Source: Caryophanales bacterium UBA6877
GTDB taxonomy: Bacteria > Bacillota_I > Bacilli_A > RFN20 > CAG-826
DNA length: 36,025 nt
Direction: 5' to 3'
Assembly: GCA_002451465.1 (NCBI GenBank)
Contig: DKCJ01000013.1
Location: 6,952 to 42,976, forward strand
Position numbers and translations under genes: made by a program. Positions within the stretch are counted from its first letter, which is position 1. Each line of letters opens with the position of its first letter. The notes under the pieces are model-generated. The model was not told the DNA's origin, made no database searches, and was given only the letters and a program-made list of their open reading frames with translations. This document shows, one piece after another, positions 25,646 to 33,588 of the stretch.

Positions 25646-27325
25646 ATGGGAGTTGAAAAACTAGTTAATCCTTTTCAAAAAGATGCTAAATATAATAAAT
25701 ATTTAGATGAACTTTCAAATTTAAGAAGTGAAGGGGAAAATAAAATTATTGCTTTAAAAGATGAAATTAGAGATATTAAAGCAAATAAAGCTCTTGAATC
25801 TGAAGTTAAAGAAAAGATTGTTAACAATGATAAAGAATTGATTGTTAAGGCTAAAGAAGTTAAAAACAAAAATGCCGAAAAAGTCAAAGAAGTTGTTTTA
25901 AAAGCAGTGGAAGCCGCTAAAGAAGATGGAAAAGCTTATTATCAAAGTGTAAAAGAAGTTGTTCTTGCTAAAAAAGCTAAGGCTAAAGAAGATTATCAAA
26001 AGGCTGTTGCTGAAATTAAATCACAACATGAAAAATCATTAACTGAATTAAAAGAAAGCAATGCTAAGAAGCTTCAAGAAGCTCAAAGCGATAAAAACTT
26101 ACTTAAGAGGACCAAAAAAGAAATTGCAATTGCTTTGAAATCAAACAAAATTTCTTATAAATCTGATTTAGAAGAAGCTAAGAGTGATTATGAAGGTAAA
26201 ATGCAAAGCTATAAGGATGAATTATATAATGCATTCTTAGAAAGAGACAATTATATTTCTAAAGTTAGAAATGGCCACAGATCTCTTGGTGAAGCTCTTG
26301 ATTATAAAGTTAATACTAATAAGCATAATTTCGCAATTGGAAGTTTCTTATTAAAAAATGCTTTAAATATTATCGTTATTTTATTCTTCTTATTCTCAAT
26401 TTTATATGGTTTCATGCAAGATAAAAACTTGTTCACCGAAAGAAACTTCTTAATGATTTCTGGTCAATCATCAGTTAAAGTATTCTATTCTTTAGGTGTT
26501 GCAGGATTAATTTTACTTGGTGGTACTGACCTTTCCATTGGTCGTATGACAGGTTTAGGTGCTGGTATATTTAATATGATTCTTTCTCAGGAACTTTATA
26601 CTTCAGCATATGGATTCACAATTAATGTATTAGATTGGCCATTATTCCCTAAAATACTTTTAGCCTTCTTATTACCAATTATTCTTTGTACAATATTCTC
26701 TGCAATTGCTGGTTTCTTTACAGCTAAATTCAAGATGCATCCATTTATTACTACATTGTCTACTCAATTATTAATTTATGGTTTATTCATGATTGGTTAT
26801 GGTAAATATCCTGCATTCAATGCTGATATTAGCATTAAAAAATTATTAAGTGGATCAAATTACGCTAACACAATTATTCTTGCTGTTATTGTTATCGCTA
26901 TTGTTTGGTTTATCTGGAACAAAACCAAATTTGGTAAAAATATGTACGCTGTTGGTGGAAACCAAGAAGCTGCAAGTGTTTCAGGTATTTCTGTTTTCTG
27001 GACAACTTTATTAGTATTCGTTATGGCTGGTGTCCTTTATGGTTTAGGTGGCGCTGCTACTGCTTTACAAGGCGCTGGTGCTAACCCAAATACTGGTTTC
27101 GGTACCGAACTTGATGCTATTGCTGCTTGCGTTATCGGTGGCGTTTCATTCTCTGGCGGTATTGGTAAGATTTCTGGTGTTGTTGTCGGTACAATTATTT
27201 TCCAAGGTATGACATACTGTTTAACATTCTTAGGACTTGATGTTAACTATCAATACATCTTCAAGGGTGTTATTATCATGGCAGCTGTTTGCTTAGATAG
27301 TATTAAATACTTAAAGAAGAAATAA
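25646..27325 (+). CDS. mglC: MglC-type sugar ABC permease with a long coiled-coil N-terminal extension
   Basis: The 559-aa product is about 220 residues longer than usual MglC (about 336). Residues 230-555 match MglC closely: GVAGLILLGGTDLSIGRMTG, FKMHPFITTLSTQLLIYG, WNKTKFGKNMYAVGGNQEAA, ELDAIAACVIGGVSFSGGIG and the end VCLDSIKYLKKK. Residues 1-225 are very rich in Lys, Glu and Ala with a heptad-like pattern, and have no signal peptide, so they form a probable cytoplasmic coiled coil. AAGGAG precedes the ATG. A terminator follows. The extension is continuous with the permease frame and the ribosome site is at its start, so it appears to be truly translated. Confidence 0.9.
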   Translation: MGVEKLVNPFQKDAKYNKYLDELSNLRSEGENKIIALKDEIRDIKANKALESEVKEKIVNNDKELIVKAKEVKNKNAEKVKEVVLKAVEAAKEDGKAYYQSVKEVVLAKKAKAKEDYQKAVAEIKSQHEKSLTELKESNAKKLQEAQSDKNLLKRTKKEIAIALKSNKISYKSDLEEAKSDYEGKMQSYKDELYNAFLERDNYISKVRNGHRSLGEALDYKVNTNKHNFAIGSFLLKNALNIIVILFFLFSILYGFMQDKNLFTERNFLMISGQSSVKVFYSLGVAGLILLGGTDLSIGRMTGLGAGIFNMILSQELYTSAYGFTINVLDWPLFPKILLAFLLPIILCTIFSAIAGFFTAKFKMHPFITTLSTQLLIYGLFMIGYGKYPAFNADISIKKLLSGSNYANTIILAVIVIAIVWFIWNKTKFGKNMYAVGGNQEAASVSGISVFWTTLLVFVMAGVLYGLGGAATALQGAGANPNTGFGTELDAIAACVIGGVSFSGGIGKISGVVVGTIIFQGMTYCLTFLGLDVNYQYIFKGVIIMAAVCLDSIKYLKKK

Positions 27326-27343
27326 TATATAAAAAATGTATAT

Positions 27344-27378
27344 AATTAGAGTGATCCTAGGATCACTCTAATTTTTTT
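27344..27378 (+). terminator. Rho-independent terminator of the mgl transport genes
   Basis: A perfect palindrome (27344-27373) with core AGAGTGATCC/GGATCACTCT is followed by seven T. It ends the binding protein-mglA-mglC unit. Confidence 0.93.
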
Positions 27379-27386
27379 AAAAAAAT

Positions 27387-27686
27387 ATGAAATTTATTGA
27401 ATTTTTTCCAATTGTAGTTTTATTATTCCTAGTTTGTTATGGTGTATGTATAACATATGTGAAAGCACTTAAAACAGGCAAAGAAAAAAGACTTAAATAT
27501 TATGAAGTTATTCTTGCTTGTTTATTATTTGGTGGACCTGCATTACTTATGACATATATTTTTAAAGAAGTAAGAGATGAAGATTACGTACATCACAAAA
27601 TATATTTAATTTCTGGAATAGTTTTAACAATACTACAAATATTATTAGTCGTATTATTATGTTATTTTAAAGTAATAAAGTTTTAA
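27387..27686 (+). CDS. Small membrane protein, three predicted TM segments
   Basis: The 99-aa hydrophobic protein has segments at about residues 5-25, 40-60 and 72-95 with a basic loop KALKTGKEKRLKYYE. No family is recognised. The ATG lies 8 nt behind the T-run of the preceding terminator and has no Shine-Dalgarno sequence or recognisable promoter, so how it is expressed is unclear. It may depend on read-through. Confidence 0.5.
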   Translation: MKFIEFFPIVVLLFLVCYGVCITYVKALKTGKEKRLKYYEVILACLLFGGPALLMTYIFKEVRDEDYVHHKIYLISGIVLTILQILLVVLLCYFKVIKF

Positions 27687-27698
27687 GTAATTAAAACT

Positions 27699-28487
27699 TT
27701 ATTTTCTTTTTATAGGTGTAAAATCAATTTTATTATCAATTAAACTTAAGAAAAATCTTAATGCAAGCATCAAAGATAGGACTGAATTATCATTTTTTAA
27801 GATAAGATAAAATTTACCATCTTTGTAATCTATTTGATATTTAGAAGCTAAATCGTCAAATAAAGTTTCAATATTTTCATCTTTATTTGAATTTCCAAAA
27901 GAAAATAGCATTTTGTTTATATTTGAAAAGAAGCCATTTTTAGATTTGTTTTTTATTTCGTATCGTTTTAAAAAATAATTTGAGATAGATAAAATGAAAC
28001 TATTAAACAATGTAAGAAATTCTTTTGATACTAGAACTATATGAGTATCATCATAAAAAACATCTTCAATTTTCTTTTCACCCTTATAAAAAGGATTATT
28101 AATAATGTCATCATTATTTTGAATGTTTTTATCTAACTCAAAAATGTAAATATTTTCTTTATAAATATTATTTAAAGCAAAAAAGTCTTTAAAATCATTA
28201 TTGGTAGCGGTTACTAAAACGAATTTCTTGTTGAATGATTTATAAACATTAAATGTTATTTTTTTAGAATCTGGCTCAACATTAAGAATATGGTATTTAA
28301 ATGTTTTATCCTTATCATTTAAAATATTTATTTCATTAGAAAAAGATGATAATAAAGATAAATCTTTATCTTCAGGTTTTATATAATATTTTTCTTCTTT
28401 ACGGTCAATTGAGACTGCTTTAAGTGCTTGGGAGAATATGCTTTTATTTATTTTCTCACCATTAAGTTCAATATAAATTTCTTTCAT
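27699..28487 (-). CDS. Uncharacterised 262-aa soluble protein
   Basis: The family is not recognised. It is a Lys/Asn/Asp-rich protein with alternating beta and helical stretches: MKEIYIELNGEKINKSIFSQ at the start, VLVTATNNDFKDFFALNN and IYIFELDKN in the middle, then a helical part LTLFNSFILSISNYFLKRYE and a hydrophobic end SLMLALRFFLSLID. No signal peptide or clear membrane span is seen. It is convergent with the small membrane protein at 27387-27686 and divergent from the membrane protein at 28634. It has no ribosome site; an extended -10 sits 6 nt before its ATG. Confidence 0.7.
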   Translation of the reverse strand: MKEIYIELNGEKINKSIFSQALKAVSIDRKEEKYYIKPEDKDLSLLSSFSNEINILNDKDKTFKYHILNVEPDSKKITFNVYKSFNKKFVLVTATNNDFKDFFALNNIYKENIYIFELDKNIQNNDDIINNPFYKGEKKIEDVFYDDTHIVLVSKEFLTLFNSFILSISNYFLKRYEIKNKSKNGFFSNINKMLFSFGNSNKDENIETLFDDLASKYQIDYKDGKFYLILKNDNSVLSLMLALRFFLSLIDNKIDFTPIKRK

Positions 28488-28502
28488 TTTTTTATTATAA
28501 CA
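28488..28502 (-). promoter_or_regulatory. Candidate leaderless promoter, extended -10 TGTTATAAT
   Basis: On the minus strand, TGT plus consensus TATAAT (28502-28494) is followed by six A and the ATG at 28487. This is the clearest case in the window of a perfect extended -10 at the distance expected when transcription starts at the start codon. Confidence 0.65.
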
Positions 28503-28633
28503 TTTTTAAAAATAATTAATTTAAGATATTTTTCTTTTATAAAGTAATTTTTATTGATGGAAGGTATTATTATAATTACATAAAATTTCGGTATTAAATA
28601 TGTTTATGTTAGAATATTCAAAGAGGTAATTTT

Positions 28634-29290
28634 ATGTCACGAAAATTAAGATTAAATTATGGGTTTATTGCTAAAATTGGAACAGTTTTGGCAAGTATTT
28701 TACTTATCACAACGCTTATTAATATGGTTGTATCTTTAGTGAACAAATCGTATGGTGATAATTTTTCAATGTTTTTAATTGAAAATGCGATAAACGTTAT
28801 TTTTTATTTTATTATATTGTCTTATTTTGCAAAGGGGAAAAGCGCATCTTTTTATATTTACATTGCTCTTTGCATGTTTTTAATTAGTGATTATATTTTG
28901 CCTACGATTATGAATTTTATTCTCCAATTATCACAATTTATTATTAATTGGAGTGATTTTAGTTTTTATTTTCTTTCAATATCAGCAGTACTAGGTATTG
29001 TTTATTTTATACTTCTTGTTTTATCGATGAAATCTGGTGGTAATAAATATTTAATACCTCTTATTGTCATTGGCGCTATTTTAGTTCTTGTTTCATTAGC
29101 AAAAGCAATTTTTTTAATTGATATCGCGATTCAATCATTAAAAATATTTTTTAGTGAAACATTTAATGGTAATTTTGAATCAATATTTACTTTGTTTTCG
29201 ATGATTGTTGTACTCGTATCTGAACTTGCAAATTGCGCCTTGTCTATTTTATATTTATTGTTCCCTATTTGTGCGAAAAAGACATTATAA
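28634..29290 (+). CDS. Polytopic membrane protein of unknown function
   Basis: The 218-aa protein has about five hydrophobic segments (near residues 13-35, 48-65, 73-100, 110-132, 140-165 and a last one at 185-212). There are few charged residues except at the termini (MSRKLRLNYG, CAKKTL). No family is recognised. AAGAGGT precedes the ATG at normal distance. Upstream, TATAAT (28571-28576) or TGTTAGAAT (28607-28615) could serve as -10. It is convergent with asnA. Confidence 0.7.
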   Translation: MSRKLRLNYGFIAKIGTVLASILLITTLINMVVSLVNKSYGDNFSMFLIENAINVIFYFIILSYFAKGKSASFYIYIALCMFLISDYILPTIMNFILQLSQFIINWSDFSFYFLSISAVLGIVYFILLVLSMKSGGNKYLIPLIVIGAILVLVSLAKAIFLIDIAIQSLKIFFSETFNGNFESIFTLFSMIVVLVSELANCALSILYLLFPICAKKTL

Positions 29291-29325
29291 ATCAATATAA
29301 TTAACTTCAAAAAGTTTTGTAAAAT

Positions 29326-30309
29326 TTATAAAAGTTTTATATTTTCTTTTTTAGTTTTTAATGATTCGCTTTCGTTCCATATTGAAGATTGAACTTCACC
29401 AATATGAATTTTGTTTAATAAAACTAAACAAAGCCTGGATTGACCTATGCCTCCTCCTATTGATAAGGGAAGTTTATCATTTAACAAATCTTTATGAAAA
29501 GGAAGCGACAACCTATCTAAATTATTAGTGATTTTTAGTTGCTTTGTTAATGAATTTTTATCAACTCTAATACCCATAGAAGAAATTTCAACAGCTTGAT
29601 CTAAGGGTTTATAAAAAACCAAAAGATCTCCATTTAATTTCCAATCATCATAATCAGGAGCTCTTAAGTCGTGAGGTTTTCCATCTTTTAATTTACCACC
29701 AATTTGTGTTACAAATACTGTACCATATTTCTTTGCTATTTCATTCTCTCTTTCTTTTGGAGTGAGATTAGGATATATTTTTAATAATTTACTTGATGAA
29801 ATGAAAGTTATATTTTTTTCAAAAACCCTATCCAAAACTGGATATTTTTTCAAAATTAATTTTTGTGTTGATAATATTGCTTTATAGATTTTTCTAACAG
29901 TCTTTTTTAAAAAAAGAGTATTTCTTTCTTCTAAAGAAATATGTTTTTCCCAATCCCATTGGTCAACATAAATAGAATGAAGATTATCTTCTTTTTCATC
30001 TTTTCTTATAGCATTCATATCAGTATAAATGCCACTATCAATAGGAATATCATACACTTTTAAGGCGTTTCTTTTCCATTTTGCAAGAGAATGAACAACC
30101 TCAATAGTGTCATTAAGGCCTTCAATTTTAAAACTAACTGGTTCTTCAACACCATTTAAATTGTCGTTTAAACCGCTGGACTTTGTTACAAATAGTGGCC
30201 CTGAAACACGAATAAGATTTAATTCTTTTGCAAGTTTTACTTCGAAAGTGTCTTTGATTAATTTTATTGCTTTTTCGGTATCTATTAAGTTTAATTTTGA
30301 TTTATACAT
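29326..30309 (-). CDS. asnA: Aspartate-ammonia ligase (asparagine synthetase A)
   Basis: The 327-aa protein is near the E. coli length of 330. It makes asparagine from aspartate, ammonia and ATP. Family blocks are KLIKDTFEVKLAKELNLIRV, SGPLFV, VVHSLAKWKRNAL, YDDWKLNGDLLVF, the ATP-site motif LPLSIGGGIGQSRLCLVLLN and the end HIGEVQSSIW. The fold is that of class II aminoacyl-tRNA synthetases. The start MYKSKLNLIDTEKA at 30309 matches the family; a longer frame to 30381 adds 24 hydrophobic residues without a match. There is no Shine-Dalgarno sequence; TATACT lies 6 nt before the ATG. Confidence 0.93.
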   Translation of the reverse strand: MYKSKLNLIDTEKAIKLIKDTFEVKLAKELNLIRVSGPLFVTKSSGLNDNLNGVEEPVSFKIEGLNDTIEVVHSLAKWKRNALKVYDIPIDSGIYTDMNAIRKDEKEDNLHSIYVDQWDWEKHISLEERNTLFLKKTVRKIYKAILSTQKLILKKYPVLDRVFEKNITFISSSKLLKIYPNLTPKERENEIAKKYGTVFVTQIGGKLKDGKPHDLRAPDYDDWKLNGDLLVFYKPLDQAVEISSMGIRVDKNSLTKQLKITNNLDRLSLPFHKDLLNDKLPLSIGGGIGQSRLCLVLLNKIHIGEVQSSIWNESESLKTKKENIKLL

Positions 30310-30321
30310 AAAAATAGTATA
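30310..30321 (-). promoter_or_regulatory. Candidate leaderless promoter of asnA
   Basis: On the minus strand, TATACT is followed by ATTTTT and the asnA ATG. No ribosome site fits in between. The -35 region is weak. Confidence 0.5.
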
Positions 30322-30393
30322 ACGCGTAAAGAAAAAATTGAAAGTGAATATATTAAGAATAAGTATCAAGTTTATAATCATATTTTAATTGTG

Positions 30394-30405
30394 TATAATA
30401 AGTCC
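30394..30405 (+). promoter_or_regulatory. Candidate leaderless promoter of the HAD phosphatase gene
   Basis: Consensus TATAAT at 30394-30399, preceded by TGTG, is followed by AAGTCC and the ATG at 30406. It is divergent from the asnA promoter about 75 bp away. Confidence 0.6.
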
Positions 30406-31197
30406 ATGAAATTATTTGTATTTGATGTTGACGGCACGCTTGTTACTAAAAGAGGTATCTTAAGAAAGAAGACTATCTCCGAATTAAATAAAATTCTTGA
30501 TAGAGGGGACGCTTTAGCTATCGCTAGTGGGCGACCATTTGTTGGTATTACTAAATTTTTAGATTTATTACATAATGGGAATAAGTTTGTTATTGCTGCA
30601 AATGGAGCAGCAACTTATAAATATACTGGCGAAGTATTAGATGTTGTTTCTTTAACTTATAAAGACTTTGTCGAATTCAATAATAAGCATTCTATTGAAG
30701 TTAAAAAATATGGTGGATCAATTTATTGTTATACATTAAAGAAAGTTGGATATTTTTATAAAACAAGAAACACTATTAATGAATCGCTATGCAATAATCA
30801 TATTGAATTACAAAATTTTAACAAATTCCCATTAAAGAGCGAAGAACCTATATTAAAAATTATGGTTGCGATGAATGAAAAAGATTTTTTATCGTTAGAT
30901 TTTGATGAGGAAAAGAATAAATTTCACTTTGTTGATAGTAGTGATTATTATCATGAGTTTGTTAATAAAAACGCTGATAAAGTGAGAGGCGTTGACACAC
31001 TCGTTAAATTATTAAATATTAAAGAAGATGATTGTTATTGTTTTGGTGACCAAATGAATGATTATGAAATGATTAAAAAATATAAGGGAGTAGCAATGAG
31101 GAATTCAATCGATTCAATAAAAAATATTGCAAAGATTTTAACAAAAGACGTTAAGGATGATGGCGTTTCTTTCGCCTTAAAAAATTTAATAAAATAG
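30406..31197 (+). CDS. HAD superfamily (Cof-type) phosphatase
   Basis: The start at 30406 gives 263 aa opening with MKLFVFDVDGTLVTKRG, with nucleophile D7 and acid/base D9. The frame upstream to 30391 begins within the -10 hexamer and is not used. Further HAD motifs are IASGRP (motif II) and CFGDQMNDYEMIKKYKGVAM (motif IV with the metal-binding Asp pair). A large C2-type cap of about 110 residues lies in between. Members dephosphorylate sugar phosphates, flavin or other small metabolites; the substrate is unknown. The next gene starts 2 nt after its stop, so they form a pair. Confidence 0.9.
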   Translation: MKLFVFDVDGTLVTKRGILRKKTISELNKILDRGDALAIASGRPFVGITKFLDLLHNGNKFVIAANGAATYKYTGEVLDVVSLTYKDFVEFNNKHSIEVKKYGGSIYCYTLKKVGYFYKTRNTINESLCNNHIELQNFNKFPLKSEEPILKIMVAMNEKDFLSLDFDEEKNKFHFVDSSDYYHEFVNKNADKVRGVDTLVKLLNIKEDDCYCFGDQMNDYEMIKKYKGVAMRNSIDSIKNIAKILTKDVKDDGVSFALKNLIK

Positions 31198-31199
31198 TT

Positions 31200-32603
31200 A
31201 TGAATGAATTTAAAAATTACGGATTAAATGAAATTAAAGATATATTTCTTAATTACTTTATTAAGGAAAACATCTATAGTTGTGATTATACCCTTGGAGT
31301 TAAATTCATGTGGCACAAATTTTTTAAAAGCAGTTATCTAATGGTTGACAATACTTTAACTTTTAAAGAATGCTATGGTGAAAATTATGGATATTATTAT
31401 CCAATGGGAGAAAATATTGATAAAATGTTTTCTCTTATAAAAGAAGATGCGCTTAATAGTGAAAATAAAAAATTAGAATTTTGTTGTGTTGACATAAAAC
31501 ATATAGCTGATTTAAAAAATAGGTTCCCACACGCTGAATATTATTTTGATAGGAATTGGTCTGATTATCTATATTTAAATGAACATTTTAAAACTTTTGC
31601 TGGAGGACAATACTCTAATAAAAGACATCATGTTAAGCAATTTGTAAAAGATTATCCTGAAGCTATTTTTAGAAAATGTGAAATTAGCGATAAAGAAAAA
31701 CTAATAAAGTTTATTGATGAATTTAGTAAAACTAAAGAAATTGATTCTAGCGAAGCTCAAAATGAATTAAGCGAATCTAAAGATCTAGTAAGGCATTTTG
31801 ATGAACTTAAATTAGATTGTTTTTGTATTGAATATAGAGGAGAAATTGTTGCACTTTCTATTTGCGAAGTTATTAATGATTGTGTATATGATCATGTTGA
31901 AAAAGCTCTTAGAGAATTTTCTTCTATATATCCATTTTTTGTTCAAAAAATTGCTAATTATTATAAAAATATAACATATTTTAATAGAGAAGATGATAGT
32001 GGCGATCCTGGGTTAAGGTATTCTAAAGAGGATTATCATCCTACTAAAATGATTGATAAATATATGTTTAAAATTAAAAACAATCTAGATTTATTGAGTG
32101 ATATTCCTACAATTTATGTTAATAACGAGATTACATTATCAAAGATCTTAGATAATGATAAAAACGAATATTATAATTTATATATAGATGAAGATTTGAA
32201 TAAATATTGGGGATACGATTATAAAACCGATTTAGGTAATAAAACAGCGACTCCAGAATATTTTTTAAATATGGTAAATGTAGATTTTAAAAATAAAGAA
32301 TGGTTTTCTTTTGCTGTTAAGAAAAATAATATATTAATAGGTGAAATTACTTTAGGTGAACTTAATAATAATAACGAATGCGAAATAGGTTATCGTCTTA
32401 TTAAAAAAGAACAAGGCAAGGGTTATATGTACCAGAGTGTATCTGCTTTATTAGAATATTTATATAGTAAACTTGGTATTTCGGTTATAAATGCTAAAGC
32501 GTATCACCAAAATGGAAGATCTCTTTCTTTATTAAAAAAGCTTGGTTTTGAAGAAACTTCAAGTGACCAAACTTTTAGATATTTTAAATTAAATATTAAA
32601 TAA
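31200..32603 (+). CDS. DUF2156 - GNAT acetyltransferase fusion
   Basis: The 467-aa protein has two acyltransferase-like parts. Residues 1-295 match DUF2156 (the phosphatidylglycerol lysyltransferase C-terminal type), with SNKRHHVKQFVKDYPEAIFR, LSICEVINDCVYDHVEKALR and GDPGLRYSKEDYHPTKMIDK. Residues 305-467 form a RimJ/RimL-like GNAT domain with AVKKNNILIGEITLGEL, EIGYRLIKKEQGKGYMYQSV (acetyl-CoA loop) and KAYHQNGRSLSLLKKLGFEE. Substrates are unknown. It starts 2 nt after the HAD gene with no ribosome site, so translation is probably coupled. The end abuts the convergent degV gene by 2 nt. Confidence 0.85.
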   Translation: MNEFKNYGLNEIKDIFLNYFIKENIYSCDYTLGVKFMWHKFFKSSYLMVDNTLTFKECYGENYGYYYPMGENIDKMFSLIKEDALNSENKKLEFCCVDIKHIADLKNRFPHAEYYFDRNWSDYLYLNEHFKTFAGGQYSNKRHHVKQFVKDYPEAIFRKCEISDKEKLIKFIDEFSKTKEIDSSEAQNELSESKDLVRHFDELKLDCFCIEYRGEIVALSICEVINDCVYDHVEKALREFSSIYPFFVQKIANYYKNITYFNREDDSGDPGLRYSKEDYHPTKMIDKYMFKIKNNLDLLSDIPTIYVNNEITLSKILDNDKNEYYNLYIDEDLNKYWGYDYKTDLGNKTATPEYFLNMVNVDFKNKEWFSFAVKKNNILIGEITLGELNNNNECEIGYRLIKKEQGKGYMYQSVSALLEYLYSKLGISVINAKAYHQNGRSLSLLKKLGFEETSSDQTFRYFKLNIK

Positions 32604-32605
32604 TT

Positions 32606-33463
32606 TTATTTTATAATTCTTGAAATTGTTAAAGCTAAGCTACCAGGACCAATATGGACTGCAACAGAAAGAGATAATGGATTCATAACAAAATGATTTG
32701 GCTTAAATTGATTTAAAAATTCTTCTTTAAAAGCATTAGCGTTTTCTAAATTATGAGTATAAGCTAGTCCAAATTCTAATTCATCAAAAGGAACATCTTT
32801 AAATTTAGTTTTTAAATCATTTCTTATAAGTTCAAATAAGGTTTTCTTAGCGTTTTTAACACCAATTGGTTTTGCTTTTGCATCAAGTTTGAAACCATTA
32901 ATAGCAAGTATTGGTTTTATATGTAGTGTGTTTCCAATCATAGCTCCAGCAGCTGTGATTCTTCCGCCTTTTTTAAGATAGGTGAGAGTATCAACCATAA
33001 TATAGATGGAAGTCATTTTATATTCTTCTTCAAGAATATTTTTTATTTCTAAAGGAGTTTTATTATCTTTAATTAAATTAAGTGCATTAAAAACCGCTCT
33101 TTTTAAAGTTACCGAAATACTATGATTATCGATTACAATGACTTTTCCTTTATAATCTTCTGCGAGCATCTTTGCGGTTTCGCAAGTTGAACTTAAACCA
33201 CTAGACATTGGCATATGTAATATACAATCATATTCTTTCAATAAATCATCCCACATTTTGGTGATGATTCCAGGAGATGGTTGAGATGTACATATGTTTT
33301 CACATTCTTTTTGTTTTTTATAAAATTCATCTTCTGTCATTTCATCTTCAAAATAACAAACACCATCTATAATAATAGGCATTCTTACAATATAAATTGG
33401 AAGACCTTTTATTTCATCTTTTTTTAAACCAGAGTTATCATCAGTAATAATACAAATTTTCAT
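32606..33463 (-). CDS. DegV family protein (second paralogue)
   Basis: The 285-aa protein has the complete DegV pattern: ITDDNSGL at the N-terminus, CTSQPSPG, LHMPMSSGLSSTCETA, VDTLTYLKKGGRITAAGAMI, GNTLHIKPILAI and AVHIGPGSLALTI. It is a predicted fatty-acid-binding FakB-like protein. AGGAGC precedes the ATG. It differs clearly from the copy at 2215-3096, whose third motif is FYVRGGRISKSAGL, so the two may bind different acyl chains, as FakB1 and FakB2 do. No fakA is nearby. Confidence 0.92.
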   Translation of the reverse strand: MKICIITDDNSGLKKDEIKGLPIYIVRMPIIIDGVCYFEDEMTEDEFYKKQKECENICTSQPSPGIITKMWDDLLKEYDCILHMPMSSGLSSTCETAKMLAEDYKGKVIVIDNHSISVTLKRAVFNALNLIKDNKTPLEIKNILEEEYKMTSIYIMVDTLTYLKKGGRITAAGAMIGNTLHIKPILAINGFKLDAKAKPIGVKNAKKTLFELIRNDLKTKFKDVPFDELEFGLAYTHNLENANAFKEEFLNQFKPNHFVMNPLSLSVAVHIGPGSLALTISRIIK

Positions 33464-33513
33464 AATTAGCTCCTATATCTAGTTAATATACACTATTTTT
33501 AAAAAAATAAAAT

Positions 33514-33530
33514 CTAGTATAAATAACTAG
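33514..33530. promoter_or_regulatory. Possible operator between degV and MATE genes
   Basis: CTAGT and ACTAG arms flank seven bases at 33514-33530. The arm CTAGTTA also occurs at 33479-33485 in the opposite sense to TAACTAG at 33524-33530. The sites lie in the 125-bp divergent region between degV and the MATE gene and could bind a shared regulator. This is weak evidence. Confidence 0.25.
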
Positions 33531-33588
33531 GAGATAGAGCATTTATTATTTCTTTATTTTTTATATAAAAAGTGTAAAATTATCTATC

